5,768 nucleotides of DNA from Myxococcales bacterium (GCA_021784495.1 JAJXSQ010000153.1:1-5768); one strand, 5' to 3'; numbered from the stretch's first letter, positions 1-5,720 are shown. A program made the numbers and translations. The notes: generated by a model not told the origin, from the sequence alone.

Positions 1-223
1 CGAAGTCGGCGGGTCCGACGGCGAGGTCCGCGGCGCGCGCCGGCGCCCAGCCGTCGAGCCGGCGGGTGAGCTCCAGGAGCGCCGCGTCCCCGCGGGCCCG
101 CACCTCGGCGACGATGGCGGCCGCCCCCTCGCGGACCGGCGCCTCGTCCTGGTCCGAGCCGCGGGCGCAGACCCGGGCCCAGGCCCCGGCGAAGGAGGGA
201 TCGGTGGTGGCGAGCGTCTGCAC
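1..223 (-). CDS. hisD: Histidinol dehydrogenase, N-terminal part (cut by window edge)
   Basis: The minus strand reads an open frame from a GTG at 223 down to the left edge, giving the first 74 residues of a protein that is about 430 residues long in this family. Residues 30-58 carry the helix typical of the HisD N-terminus (VREGAAAIVAEVRARGDAAL, then LELTRRLDG), followed by a segment matching the family's 'L.V.P..F' stretch. HisD is a cytoplasmic zinc enzyme that oxidises L-histidinol to L-histidine through histidinaldehyde with two NAD+, the last step of histidine synthesis. The catalytic and zinc-binding residues lie outside the window, so activity cannot be judged. GTG at 223 was chosen because GAGG (233-230) sits 6 nt upstream; the ATGs at 251 and 258 are out of frame. 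The neighbouring ferritin-VIT1 gene is divergent and metabolically unrelated. Recognition rests on the N-terminus only. Confidence 0.85.
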   Translation of the reverse strand, partial: MQTLATTDPSFAGAWARVCARGSDQDEAPVREGAAAIVAEVRARGDAALLELTRRLDGWAPARAADLAVGPADF

Positions 224-246
224 GGGTGACCTCGGCGGAGGCCCGG

Positions 247-252
247 TTCATA
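247..252 (-). promoter_or_regulatory. Candidate -10 element of hisD
   Basis: The minus strand reads TATGAA (252-247), four of six matches to TATAAT. A transcript starting about 7 nt downstream would have a leader of roughly 17 nt containing the GAGG Shine-Dalgarno sequence at 233-230. I see no convincing -35 hexamer. This is inferred from position and similarity only. Confidence 0.35.
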
Positions 253-284
253 CCGCATCGCCCGCGGCGAGGCGAGGGCGCGCC

Positions 285-293
285 TGCTAGAGT
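285..293 (+). promoter_or_regulatory. Candidate extended -10 promoter of the ferritin-VIT1 gene (leaderless type)
   Basis: TGC followed by TAGAGT (288-293) resembles an extended -10 (TGnTAnnnT). It ends 6 nt before the ATG at 300, so transcription would begin at or next to the start codon. No Shine-Dalgarno-like sequence occurs in 280-299, which fits a leaderless mRNA. No -35 hexamer is evident around 265-270. Confidence 0.45.
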
Positions 294-299
294 CGCCGC

Positions 300-1415
300 A
301 TGAATCCGCGCACCGACCTGTGGCTCCAGAACCTCGTCGACGAGCGCGACGGCGCCGCGCTCTACGAGGGGCTCGCCCGCCACGAGCGCGACGCCGCCAA
401 GGCCGCCTCCTTCCGCGAGCTGGCCCTGGCCGAGCGGCGCCACGCCGAGCTCTGGCAGCGCAAGCTCGAGCGGGAGGGGGTGACGCCGCCGCCGGATCGC
501 CCCTCCTCGCGGATCCGGGCGCTCATCTGGCTCGCCCGCCGGCTCGGGAGCGACGCCGTCGTCCCGATGATCCTCGACGCCGAGGCGGGCGACGCCGACA
601 AGTACGACGCGCAGGGGGGCGACGCGACGGCCATCGCCGCCGAGGAGCGGGCCCACCGGGTGGTGCTCGCCGGGATGGGCGAGGGGAAGCCGACCGACGC
701 CCGCGGCCTCATCGCCGTGCGCGAGCGCTGGCACGGCGCGAGCGGCCGCGCCGGCTCGATCCGGGCGGCGATCTTCGGGATGAACGACGGCCTCCTCTCC
801 AACCTCTCCCTCATCCTCGGGGTGGCCGGCGCCGGGGTCGAGCCGCACGCGGTGGTGGTCACCGGCCTCGCCGGCGTGCTCGCCGGCGCCTTCTCCATGG
901 CCGCCGGCGAGTACACCTCGGTGGCCAGCCAGCGCGACCTGCTCGCGCGCCAGGTGGCGCTGGAGGAGCGGGAGATCGAGGAGGCGCCGGAGGAGGAGGC
1001 GGCCGAGCTCGCCCTCATCTTCAAGGGCAAGGGGCTCTCCACCGAGCAGGCCAGCCGGACCGCCGCCGAGCTGCTCAAGAACCCGGCGGCGGCGGCCGAC
1101 ACCCTGGTGCGCGAGGAGCTCGGGCTCGACCCGGACGACCTCGGCTCCCCCGGCGGCGCCGCCCTCTCCTCCTTCGCCATGTTCGCGCTCGGCGCCGCCA
1201 TCCCGGTGGTCCCCTTCCTGGTGACCTCCGGGGCGGCCGCGGTCGCCGCGAGCGTGGCGCTCGCCTTCGGCGTCCTCGCCGGCGTCGGCGGGCTCGTCGG
1301 CTTCCTCGCCGGGACCGGGGTGGTCCGCTCGTCGCTCCGGATGGTCGGGCTCGCGGCGCTCGCCGCCGGGGTCACCTACGCCGTCGGCCGCGGGATCGGC
1401 GCCGCCGTCCGCTGA
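300..1415 (+). CDS. Ferritin-like / VIT1 (CCC1) fusion membrane iron exporter, MbfA-type
   Basis: The 371-residue protein has two parts. Residues 1-130 form a ferritin-like four-helix domain of the rubrerythrin type, with diiron-ligand candidates E15, E45-x-x-H48, E95 and E116-x-x-H119. Residues 150-371 are a VIT1/CCC1 transporter domain: TM1 about 153-178 with the family motif FGMNDGLLSN (D163), TM2 about 183-207 with FSMAAGEYTS (M200, E204), a Glu-rich cytoplasmic loop (about 213-278; E222, E223, E225, E227, E228, E231-E233, E236) resembling the VIT1 metal-binding domain, then three more hydrophobic segments (about 286-308, 311-338, 346-368). This is the architecture of the rhizobial and Agrobacterium MbfA proteins, which export iron and protect against iron and peroxide stress; VIT1 proteins exchange Fe2+/Mn2+ for protons. 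Export of iron across the inner membrane is therefore the likely role, but the metal is not proven by sequence. ATG 300 starts exactly at the domain edge. No Fur or Irr-like box was recognised in the short upstream region. Confidence 0.88.
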   Translation: MNPRTDLWLQNLVDERDGAALYEGLARHERDAAKAASFRELALAERRHAELWQRKLEREGVTPPPDRPSSRIRALIWLARRLGSDAVVPMILDAEAGDADKYDAQGGDATAIAAEERAHRVVLAGMGEGKPTDARGLIAVRERWHGASGRAGSIRAAIFGMNDGLLSNLSLILGVAGAGVEPHAVVVTGLAGVLAGAFSMAAGEYTSVASQRDLLARQVALEEREIEEAPEEEAAELALIFKGKGLSTEQASRTAAELLKNPAAAADTLVREELGLDPDDLGSPGGAALSSFAMFALGAAIPVVPFLVTSGAAAVAASVALAFGVLAGVGGLVGFLAGTGVVRSSLRMVGLAALAAGVTYAVGRGIGAAVR

Positions 1416-1429
1416 CGCCGCGCGCGGCG
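1416..1429. terminator. GC palindrome in convergent gap, possible bidirectional terminator
   Basis: The bases directly after the ferritin-VIT1 stop codon form a perfect 14-nt palindrome (CGCCGCGCGCGGCG). A second short arm pair (GGGCC at 1430-1434, GGCCC at 1445-1449) follows before the plsC stop codon. The 34-bp gap between two convergent genes is where a shared terminator is expected, but there is no T-tract on either strand, so a classic Rho-independent terminator is not shown. Confidence 0.3.
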
Positions 1430-1449
1430 GGGCCGGCCGCGGCGGGCCC

Positions 1450-2169
1450 TCAGGCGGGAGGGAGCGCGCCGGCCAGCGCCGCGCGCACCGCGGCCCGCAG
1501 CCGGTCGACGTCGCCCACCGCGAGCCCCCGCGTCGGGATCGGCGCGAGGATCCGGACCCGGATCCGGGCGCGGTGGACCGCGAGCCGGTCCGGGGGGAGG
1601 GCGCGGCCGGCCCCCTCGATCGCCACCGGGACGATGGGCACGCCGGCCTCGATCGCCAGCTTGAAGGGGCCGGCCTTGAAGGGCCGGAGCTCGCCGCCGC
1701 GACTCCTCGTCCCCTCGGCGAAGAGCCCCACCGGGATCCCGCGGTCCAGGTACCGGCGCATCCGCGCCAGCGCGCGCCGCCCGCTCGCCCGGTCGCCGCG
1801 CCGGACCGGGACGTAGCCGGCGAGGCGGAAGGCCCAGCCGAGCCAGGGGACGGCGAAGACCGACCGCTTGCCGATCCACTTCATGTTGCGCGGCAGGAAG
1901 GCGACCGCCAGCGCGTCGACGAGCGAGCGGTGGTTCGGGACGACGACGAAGGTCGCGGGCGGCGGCGGGAGCGCCCCCTCGAGCTCCACCCGCCAGAGCG
2001 GCGAGGTCCGGATGAAGACCGTCCCGAGGCGGCGCAGCGCCTCGCTCACCGCCATCCGGTCCGGGTCGAAGGGCGCGGTGGCCGCGAAGACGGCCAGCGC
2101 CAGCGGGAAGCTGGTGGCCAGGACCGCCGCCGCGAGCAGGTAGGCGGCCGGGATCGCGAGGCGGCGCAC
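1450..2169 (-). CDS. plsC: 1-acyl-sn-glycerol-3-phosphate acyltransferase (PlsC/LPLAT family)
   Basis: The 239-residue protein carries the four acyltransferase motifs in order: NHRSLVD (the HX4D catalytic pair H80 and D85), GYVPVRR (118-124), EGTRS (152-156, glycerophosphate binding) and VPIVPVAI (177-184). A hydrophobic N-terminal segment at about residues 4-30 should anchor it in the inner membrane, and total length is typical for PlsC. The expected reaction is acylation of lysophosphatidic acid at sn-2 to give phosphatidic acid for phospholipid synthesis. Bacteria often have several LPLAT paralogues, so the acceptor could be another lysolipid. The start is GTG at 2169, supported by the hydrophobic N-terminus beginning at once and by a -10-like TAGGCT 6 nt upstream; no Shine-Dalgarno sequence is visible. 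The pilZ gene ends 41 nt upstream on the same strand, but a hairpin separates them. Confidence 0.9.
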   Translation of the reverse strand: MRRLAIPAAYLLAAAVLATSFPLALAVFAATAPFDPDRMAVSEALRRLGTVFIRTSPLWRVELEGALPPPPATFVVVPNHRSLVDALAVAFLPRNMKWIGKRSVFAVPWLGWAFRLAGYVPVRRGDRASGRRALARMRRYLDRGIPVGLFAEGTRSRGGELRPFKAGPFKLAIEAGVPIVPVAIEGAGRALPPDRLAVHRARIRVRILAPIPTRGLAVGDVDRLRAAVRAALAGALPPA

Positions 2170-2175
2170 GCGGCC

Positions 2176-2181
2176 AGCCTA
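2176..2181 (-). promoter_or_regulatory. Candidate -10 element of plsC (leaderless type)
   Basis: TAGGCT on the minus strand (2181-2176) ends 6 nt before the GTG start at 2169. The spacing matches that of the other two Shine-Dalgarno-less genes here and predicts transcription starting at the start codon. Unlike those two, it lacks the preceding TGn extension, and only three of six bases match TATAAT. Confidence 0.35.
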
Positions 2182-2192
2182 CCGCGACGGCC

Positions 2193-2210
2193 CGGCCGCC
2201 GGGGCGGCCG
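2193..2210 (-). terminator. Perfect hairpin abutting the pilZ stop codon
   Basis: Bases 2193-2200 and 2203-2210 are perfect inverted complements (CGGCCGCC / GGCGGCCG) around 2 nt; opening the innermost pair gives a 7-bp all-GC stem with a 4-nt loop. It starts at the base next to the TAG stop of pilZ (2213-2211). No T-run follows on the minus strand, so this may be an attenuator or a 3'-end stabiliser rather than a strong terminator. It argues that plsC uses its own promoter at 2181-2176. Confidence 0.4.
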
Positions 2211-2591
2211 CTACCAGTCGCGCTCCGCCACCAGCGCGGCGAGCTCGCGCTCCACCAGCCGGTCGTCGCCGAGGTTCAGCTCGAGGAGCCGGCGCAGGTG
2301 GGCCATCGACTCGAGGTCCATCTCGTCGGCCTTCACCCCGAGCCGGCGGCCGGCGACGTGGGCGATCTCGCCGTCCATCCGCACCTGCGCCTCCTCGCCG
2401 AGCGGGATGACGAGGGTGCAGGTCGTCCCCGGGGCGACGCGCCGGTCGGCGAGGAGCTCCACCAGCGCCCCCTTGATCGACAGGTCGAGCAGCGCGCACC
2501 CGAGCCGCGCGACCTTGAGGTCCAGCGTCGCCTCGCCCTGGAACGAGATCCGCGTGAAGCGCCGCCGCCGCGGCCCCGCCGTGTCGCCCAT
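2211..2591 (-). CDS. PilZ-domain protein, predicted c-di-GMP receptor
   Basis: The 126-residue protein is essentially one PilZ domain. The c-di-GMP signature is complete: an RxxxR element (R10 to R14, RRRFTR) and, about 20 residues later, DxSxxG as DLSIKG (36-41). The beta-barrel strands continue to about residue 88 (VRMDGEIAHV and RLGVKADEMD), followed by a C-terminal helix (about 95-121) of the kind common in deltaproteobacterial and myxobacterial single-domain PilZ proteins. It has no signal peptide or membrane segment, so it should be a cytoplasmic adaptor; its output partner cannot be read from the sequence. The open frame extends far upstream, but ATG 2591 is chosen because GAGGAGGT (2602-2595) lies 3 nt before it and the PilZ domain begins within ten residues. 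The gene is divergent from ggt and lies upstream of plsC on the same strand. Confidence 0.88.
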   Translation of the reverse strand: MGDTAGPRRRRFTRISFQGEATLDLKVARLGCALLDLSIKGALVELLADRRVAPGTTCTLVIPLGEEAQVRMDGEIAHVAGRRLGVKADEMDLESMAHLRRLLELNLGDDRLVERELAALVAERDW

Positions 2592-2594
2592 CCG

Positions 2595-2602
2595 ACCTCC
2601 TC
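2595..2602 (-). promoter_or_regulatory. Strong Shine-Dalgarno sequence of the pilZ gene
   Basis: GAGGAGGT on the minus strand ends 3 nt before the ATG at 2591. It is the clearest ribosome binding site in the window and fixes the start inside a much longer open frame. Its strength contrasts with the genes here that have none. Confidence 0.75.
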
Positions 2603-2617
2603 GCGCCGCCCGGGGCG

Positions 2618-2623
2618 AGCGTA
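2618..2623 (-). promoter_or_regulatory. Candidate -10 element of the pilZ gene
   Basis: TACGCT (2623-2618) lies 26 nt before the pilZ ATG, giving a predicted leader of about 20 nt that includes the Shine-Dalgarno sequence. The same hexamer occurs upstream of the minus-strand peptidase gene at 5726-5721. No clear -35 hexamer is seen. Confidence 0.4.
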
Positions 2624-2636
2624 CCGCCGCCGCCTC

Positions 2637-2692
2637 CTCCGGCGCCACCCGGGGTCCGGGGACCCCACCGGAGCCTCGCCGGCGCCGCCCGG
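2637..2692. repeat. Inverted and direct repeats in the pilZ-ggt divergent promoter region
   Basis: A 16-bp inverted repeat, GGGGTCC-GG-GGACCCC (2651-2666), is flanked by a second matching pair, CTCCGG (2637-2642) and CCGGAG (2668-2673). A 14-nt near-perfect direct repeat (2639-2652 and 2679-2692, one mismatch) is spaced 40 bp, close to four helical turns. The location between two divergent genes suits an operator, but no regulator family is recognised and very high GC makes such repeats more likely by chance. Confidence 0.35.
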
Positions 2693-2712
2693 ACCGGGCA
2701 GGCTCCCCCGCC

Positions 2713-4386
2713 GTGACCACCGCCCTCCTCGCCCTGCTGCTCTCCGCCACCGCCGTCTCGCCGCGCGCCGCGATCGCCACCGCCCACCCCCTCGCCAGCG
2801 AGGCCGGGGCCGAGGTGCTGCGCGCCGGGGGCAACGCCGTCGACGCCGCGGTCGCGGCGGCGCTCGCCCTGGCGGTGGTCCAGGGCGAGAGCTCCGGGCT
2901 GGGCGGCGGCGGCTTCGCCCTGGTCTGGCTGGCGCGCGAGCGCCGGATGGTGGCGCTCGACTTCCGCGAGACGGCGCCGGCCGCCGCGACCCCGGGCATG
3001 TTCCTCGTCGGCGGCGCCCCCGATCCCGAGCGCTCGCTGCACGGCGGCCTCGCCGTGGCGGTCCCCGGGGCGGTGAAGGGGTACGCCGAGCTGGCCCGCC
3101 GCTTCGGCCGGCTCCCCTTCGCGCGGCTCGCCGAGCCGGCCGCCCGGATCGCGGCGGCCGGCTTCGCGGTCGGCCCGGCCCACGCCGAGGCGGCCGCGGC
3201 GCTGCGCGACTGCCTGGCCGCCGACCCGGCGGCGGCCCGCGAGTTCCTCGTCCCCGGCCCGGGCGGGCGGCTGCGCGCGCGGCGCCCCGGCGAGCGGCTC
3301 GTCCGCGCCGAGCTCGCGGCGACCCTGCGGCTCATCGGCCGCGATCCGGAGGCCTTCTACCGGGGCCCGCTCGCCGAGCGGATCGCCGCGGCCGACCGGG
3401 CCCGGGGCGGGATCCTCGCCGCCTCCGACCTCGCCGCCTACCGGACCCGCGAGCGGGCGCCGCTCTGGGGGAGCTACCGCGGGTACCGGATCGCCTCGAT
3501 GCCGCCGCCGTCGGCCGGCGGGGCGATCGTCCTCGCCCTCCTCCAGGCGCTGGAGGCCGACGATCTCTCCGGCGGCTACCGGCCGGTCCCCTTCCTCCAC
3601 GCCTTCGTCGAGGTGGAGAAGCGGCTCTTCGCGGCGCGGGCCGGCCTGCTCGCCGACCCCGACGCGGTGCCCGGCGCCGACGCCGCCGCGCGCCGCCTCG
3701 TCGACCCCGGGTTCGACCGGCGGCTCCGGGCCGAGGTCGGCCCCCGCGCCACCCCCTCGTCGGCGATCGCCGCGCCGGCGCCCGGGCGCGACGGCGGGAA
3801 CCAGACCACCCACGTCTCGGTGGTCGACGCGGAGGGGAACGCGGTGGCGCTCACCACCACCGTCAACGCCCGCTTCGGCTCCTGCGTCGTGGTGCCGGGG
3901 ACCGGCATCCTCCTCGACGACGAGATGGACGACTTCGACGCCGCGCCCGGCGCCCCGAACGGCTTCGGGCTGGTCGGGACCGGCCTGAACGGCGTCGCGC
4001 CGGGGAAGCGGCCGCTCTCCTCGATGGCGCCGACCATCGTCCTCGACGCCGGCGGGCGCGCCGTGCTCGCGGTCGGCTCGCCCGGCGGGTCGACCATCCC
4101 GAGCACCGTCGCCCAGGTGATCCTCCACGTCCTCGGCGACCGGATGCCGCTCGGCCAGGCGGTCGGGGCGCCCCGGATCCACCACCAGTGGCTCCCGGAC
4201 GAGGTGCTGGTCGAGCCCTTCGGCCTCGACGCCGCCAGCGCCGCGGCCCTCGAGGCGCTCGGTCACCGGCTCGCGGCGAGCCCCCGCCCCTTCGGCAACC
4301 CGCAGGCGGCGGCCATCGACTGGGAGAGCGGGCTGCGCGAGGCGGCCAGCGAGCCGCGCGGCGAGGGGATCCCGGCGGCCCCCTGA
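2713..4386 (+). CDS. ggt: Gamma-glutamyltransferase (glutathione hydrolase) proenzyme
   Basis: The 557-residue protein aligns end to end with the GGT family (about 580 in E. coli). GGT proenzymes cleave themselves before a Thr into large and small subunits and hydrolyse or transfer the gamma-glutamyl group of glutathione. The nucleophile is T365 in NQTTHVSVVD, so the subunits would be about 364 and 193 residues. Other conserved residues are R85 (DFRE, binds the glutamyl carboxylate), N385, D407 (EMDDF), S436-S437 (RPLSSM), G458-G459 (SPGGS, oxyanion hole) and IHHQWLPDE near the end. The lid-loop stretch (about 412-428) is present. E404 stands where E. coli has Gln, as in the mammalian enzymes. 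GTG 2713 is followed by a short hydrophobic segment ending SPRA, a possible signal peptide for periplasmic export, but without the usual positive charge. An in-frame GTG at 2581 would add a basic stretch but overlaps the pilZ start. No clear Shine-Dalgarno sequence precedes either. Confidence 0.92.
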   Translation: MTTALLALLLSATAVSPRAAIATAHPLASEAGAEVLRAGGNAVDAAVAAALALAVVQGESSGLGGGGFALVWLARERRMVALDFRETAPAAATPGMFLVGGAPDPERSLHGGLAVAVPGAVKGYAELARRFGRLPFARLAEPAARIAAAGFAVGPAHAEAAAALRDCLAADPAAAREFLVPGPGGRLRARRPGERLVRAELAATLRLIGRDPEAFYRGPLAERIAAADRARGGILAASDLAAYRTRERAPLWGSYRGYRIASMPPPSAGGAIVLALLQALEADDLSGGYRPVPFLHAFVEVEKRLFAARAGLLADPDAVPGADAAARRLVDPGFDRRLRAEVGPRATPSSAIAAPAPGRDGGNQTTHVSVVDAEGNAVALTTTVNARFGSCVVVPGTGILLDDEMDDFDAAPGAPNGFGLVGTGLNGVAPGKRPLSSMAPTIVLDAGGRAVLAVGSPGGSTIPSTVAQVILHVLGDRMPLGQAVGAPRIHHQWLPDEVLVEPFGLDAASAAALEALGHRLAASPRPFGNPQAAAIDWESGLREAASEPRGEGIPAAP

Positions 4387-4400
4387 GCCGGGGGTCCTTT
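4377..4400 (+). terminator. Candidate Rho-independent terminator overlapping the ggt stop codon
   Basis: CCCCC (4379-4383) and GGGGG (4390-4394) pair around a 6-nt loop that contains the TGA stop. A G-T wobble and one further G-C pair extend the stem to seven pairs (4377-4396). CCTTT follows, a short T-run. The gap to the convergent gene is only 13 bp, so the hairpin must overlap coding sequence. The T-run is weak. Confidence 0.4.
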
Positions 4401-5713
4401 CACTCGAGGTCGCCCTCCTCGCCGATCGCCCCGCGCCGGGGATCCTCCGCGTCGAGCTGGTCGTCGACCGGCGCCGGGGCCGCCGGCGCCCGCGCGCGCG
4501 TCCCCCGGCGGCGCGCGCGCGACGGCGCCGAGGAGAGGCTGAAGCGGTTCATCGTCACGCTGTGGGTGCAGATGGCGGAGAGCCGGTCGACGTCGAGGAA
4601 CCAGGCCGGGAGGAAGGCCGGGCCGACGCAGAGCCCCTCGTCGATCAGGTGGCGGACGAGGGGCGCGTCGTCGACGCTCATCTTGCCGGCCAGGAAGGCG
4701 CGCACCAGGCCGAGGTCGCGCCGCTCCACCGCCGCCCGGATGAAGTTGAAGGTACGGCAGTAGCCGCGCTGGTAGGCCGCGTCCTTGGTGAAGGGCGCGC
4801 CGCCCTCGACCAGGCCGCCGCGGAAGACCCGCTCGCTCATCTGCGCCGCCCGCGGCGGGGGGAAGCGCGCGAGGAGGTAGCGGTAGACCTCCAGGAAGTC
4901 CGCCCCGCGCGCCGCCAGGTCGACGGCGATGGTCCGCTCGCCGAGCTCGATGTAGCGCTCGTCGGTGATCTGGCCGGTCAGGAACTCGGAGACGATGCCG
5001 CCCCCCTCCTGCGACTCGGTGGCGCCCGGGAGCCCGACCCCCAGGACCGGCAGCACCGGCTGGCGGAGCCCGTTGAGCGAGGTGAGGACGTGCCAGAGCC
5101 CCTCGTGGTGCGCGAGGGCCCGGACCTGCCGCTCGCTGAAGCGCGCCCCCTTGCGCAGGGTGATCCGGGTCGCGCCGGCGGCGGCGTTGGCGGTCAGGCG
5201 CGCGCGGACGACCACCTTCACCTGGCCGCCGAGCAGCGGGGCGCAGATCTCGGCCACCCGGACCGCCGCCTCCTCGGCCGAGAAGGTCGGCTCCTCGTCG
5301 CGCGCGCGCGGGCGCGCCGCCCAGAGCCGCGCGATCTCCAGATTGTCGGCGTCGTGGTCCGGGAAGCGGTCGCGCGGATCGCCGTAGAGCCGCCGCGACA
5401 GCTCGTGGAAGCGCCTCGTGCCGCGCGCCCCGAGCATCCGGGCGAGCGCGGCGAACTCGTCGCAGCGGCGCCGCAGCAACTCCTCGACCGGGTTCCGCCC
5501 GCGGAGCCGCCGGCGGATCTCGCCGAAGCGGCGGGCGGTCGCCTCGGGATCGAAGCCGAGCGGGGCGTACTCCGGCCGCGGCAGCTCGCGCGCCCCGGCG
5601 CGGAAGAACCGCTCGATCACCGACGGCGGCCAGTTGATGGCCCGGAGGACGCGGATGGGGCGCTGGGCCTGGAGGATCTCGTCGGAGATGGTCCGGAGGA
5701 GCTCGCGCGACAC
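4400..5713 (-). CDS. DUF1704 / QEGLA-motif zinc metallopeptidase (MATCAP-like)
   Basis: The 437-residue protein matches the family named 'flavohemoglobin expression-modulating QEGLA motif protein' (DUF1704), which is related to the eukaryotic microtubule tyrosine carboxypeptidase MATCAP. The N-terminus (ISDEILQAQRPIRVLRAINWP, residues 9-29) is typical. The zinc site is HHEGLWH, an HExxxH motif with H203, E204 and H208; the third-ligand element follows at 235-237 as Gln-Glu-Gly (SQEGGG rather than QEGLA). Conserved RVFRGG (295-300) and FTKDAAYQRGY (308-318) come next. A putative carboxypeptidase-type hydrolase is the inferred role; the bacterial substrate is unknown. No signal peptide or membrane segment is seen, so it is likely cytoplasmic. 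Residues about 394-437 form a low-complexity tail, Arg/Ala/Pro-rich and then acidic, probably disordered. GTG 5713 fits the family start; no Shine-Dalgarno sequence is visible, but TGCTACGCT lies just upstream. It is convergent with ggt. Confidence 0.85.
   Translation of the reverse strand: MSRELLRTISDEILQAQRPIRVLRAINWPPSVIERFFRAGARELPRPEYAPLGFDPEATARRFGEIRRRLRGRNPVEELLRRRCDEFAALARMLGARGTRRFHELSRRLYGDPRDRFPDHDADNLEIARLWAARPRARDEEPTFSAEEAAVRVAEICAPLLGGQVKVVVRARLTANAAAGATRITLRKGARFSERQVRALAHHEGLWHVLTSLNGLRQPVLPVLGVGLPGATESQEGGGIVSEFLTGQITDERYIELGERTIAVDLAARGADFLEVYRYLLARFPPPRAAQMSERVFRGGLVEGGAPFTKDAAYQRGYCRTFNFIRAAVERRDLGLVRAFLAGKMSVDDAPLVRHLIDEGLCVGPAFLPAWFLDVDRLSAICTHSVTMNRFSLSSAPSRARRRGTRARAPAAPAPVDDQLDAEDPRRGAIGEEGDLE
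4491..4521. repeat. Alternating CG inverted tracts inside the peptidase tail
   Basis: Two runs of alternating C and G (4491-4500 and 4511-4521) flank TCCCCCGGCG and are complementary to each other. They encode the Arg/Ala-rich tail of the minus-strand peptidase. Such tracts can adopt Z-DNA or a long hairpin and are prone to slippage. Confidence 0.5.
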
Positions 5714-5720
5714 GCCGCCG

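Noticed and set aside
66..290. A 74-codon plus-strand open frame at the left edge
   Set aside because: It is antisense to the hisD N-terminus and has Ser/Ala/Arg-rich shadow composition.
1549..1569. Repeated GGATCCGG/CCGGATCC elements in plsC
   Set aside because: They encode the RIRVRI strand with GC-rich Arg and Ile codons; no separate function is indicated.
1660..1687. Tandem TTGAAGGG-containing repeat in plsC
   Set aside because: It encodes PFKAGPFK, the normal family sequence after the EGTRS motif, so protein constraint explains it.
320..1816. A 498-codon plus-strand open frame over the ferritin-VIT1 gene and into plsC
   Set aside because: It is an Arg-rich out-of-frame shadow; the frame starting at 300 carries both domains and ends at a sensible stop.
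1573..2712. Extension of the ggt open frame 380 codons upstream of its start
   Set aside because: This part lies antisense to plsC and pilZ, lacks any family similarity, and GGT homology begins just after GTG 2713.
2179..4266. A 695-codon minus-strand open frame opposite ggt
   Set aside because: Its translation is a Gly/Arg/Glu/Ala low-complexity sequence with no recognisable domain, and it overlaps both the pilZ gene and the full GGT coding frame, which has every family motif. High GC removes stop codons and creates such frames.
2298..4763. An 821-codon plus-strand open frame spanning pilZ, ggt and the peptidase 3' end
   Set aside because: It is Arg/Pro/Gly-rich shadow coding that runs across three well-supported genes on both strands.
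4965..5387. A 140-codon plus-strand open frame antisense to the peptidase
   Set aside because: It is Ser/Arg/Ala-rich with no domain, and the opposite strand encodes the HExxxH metallopeptidase core.
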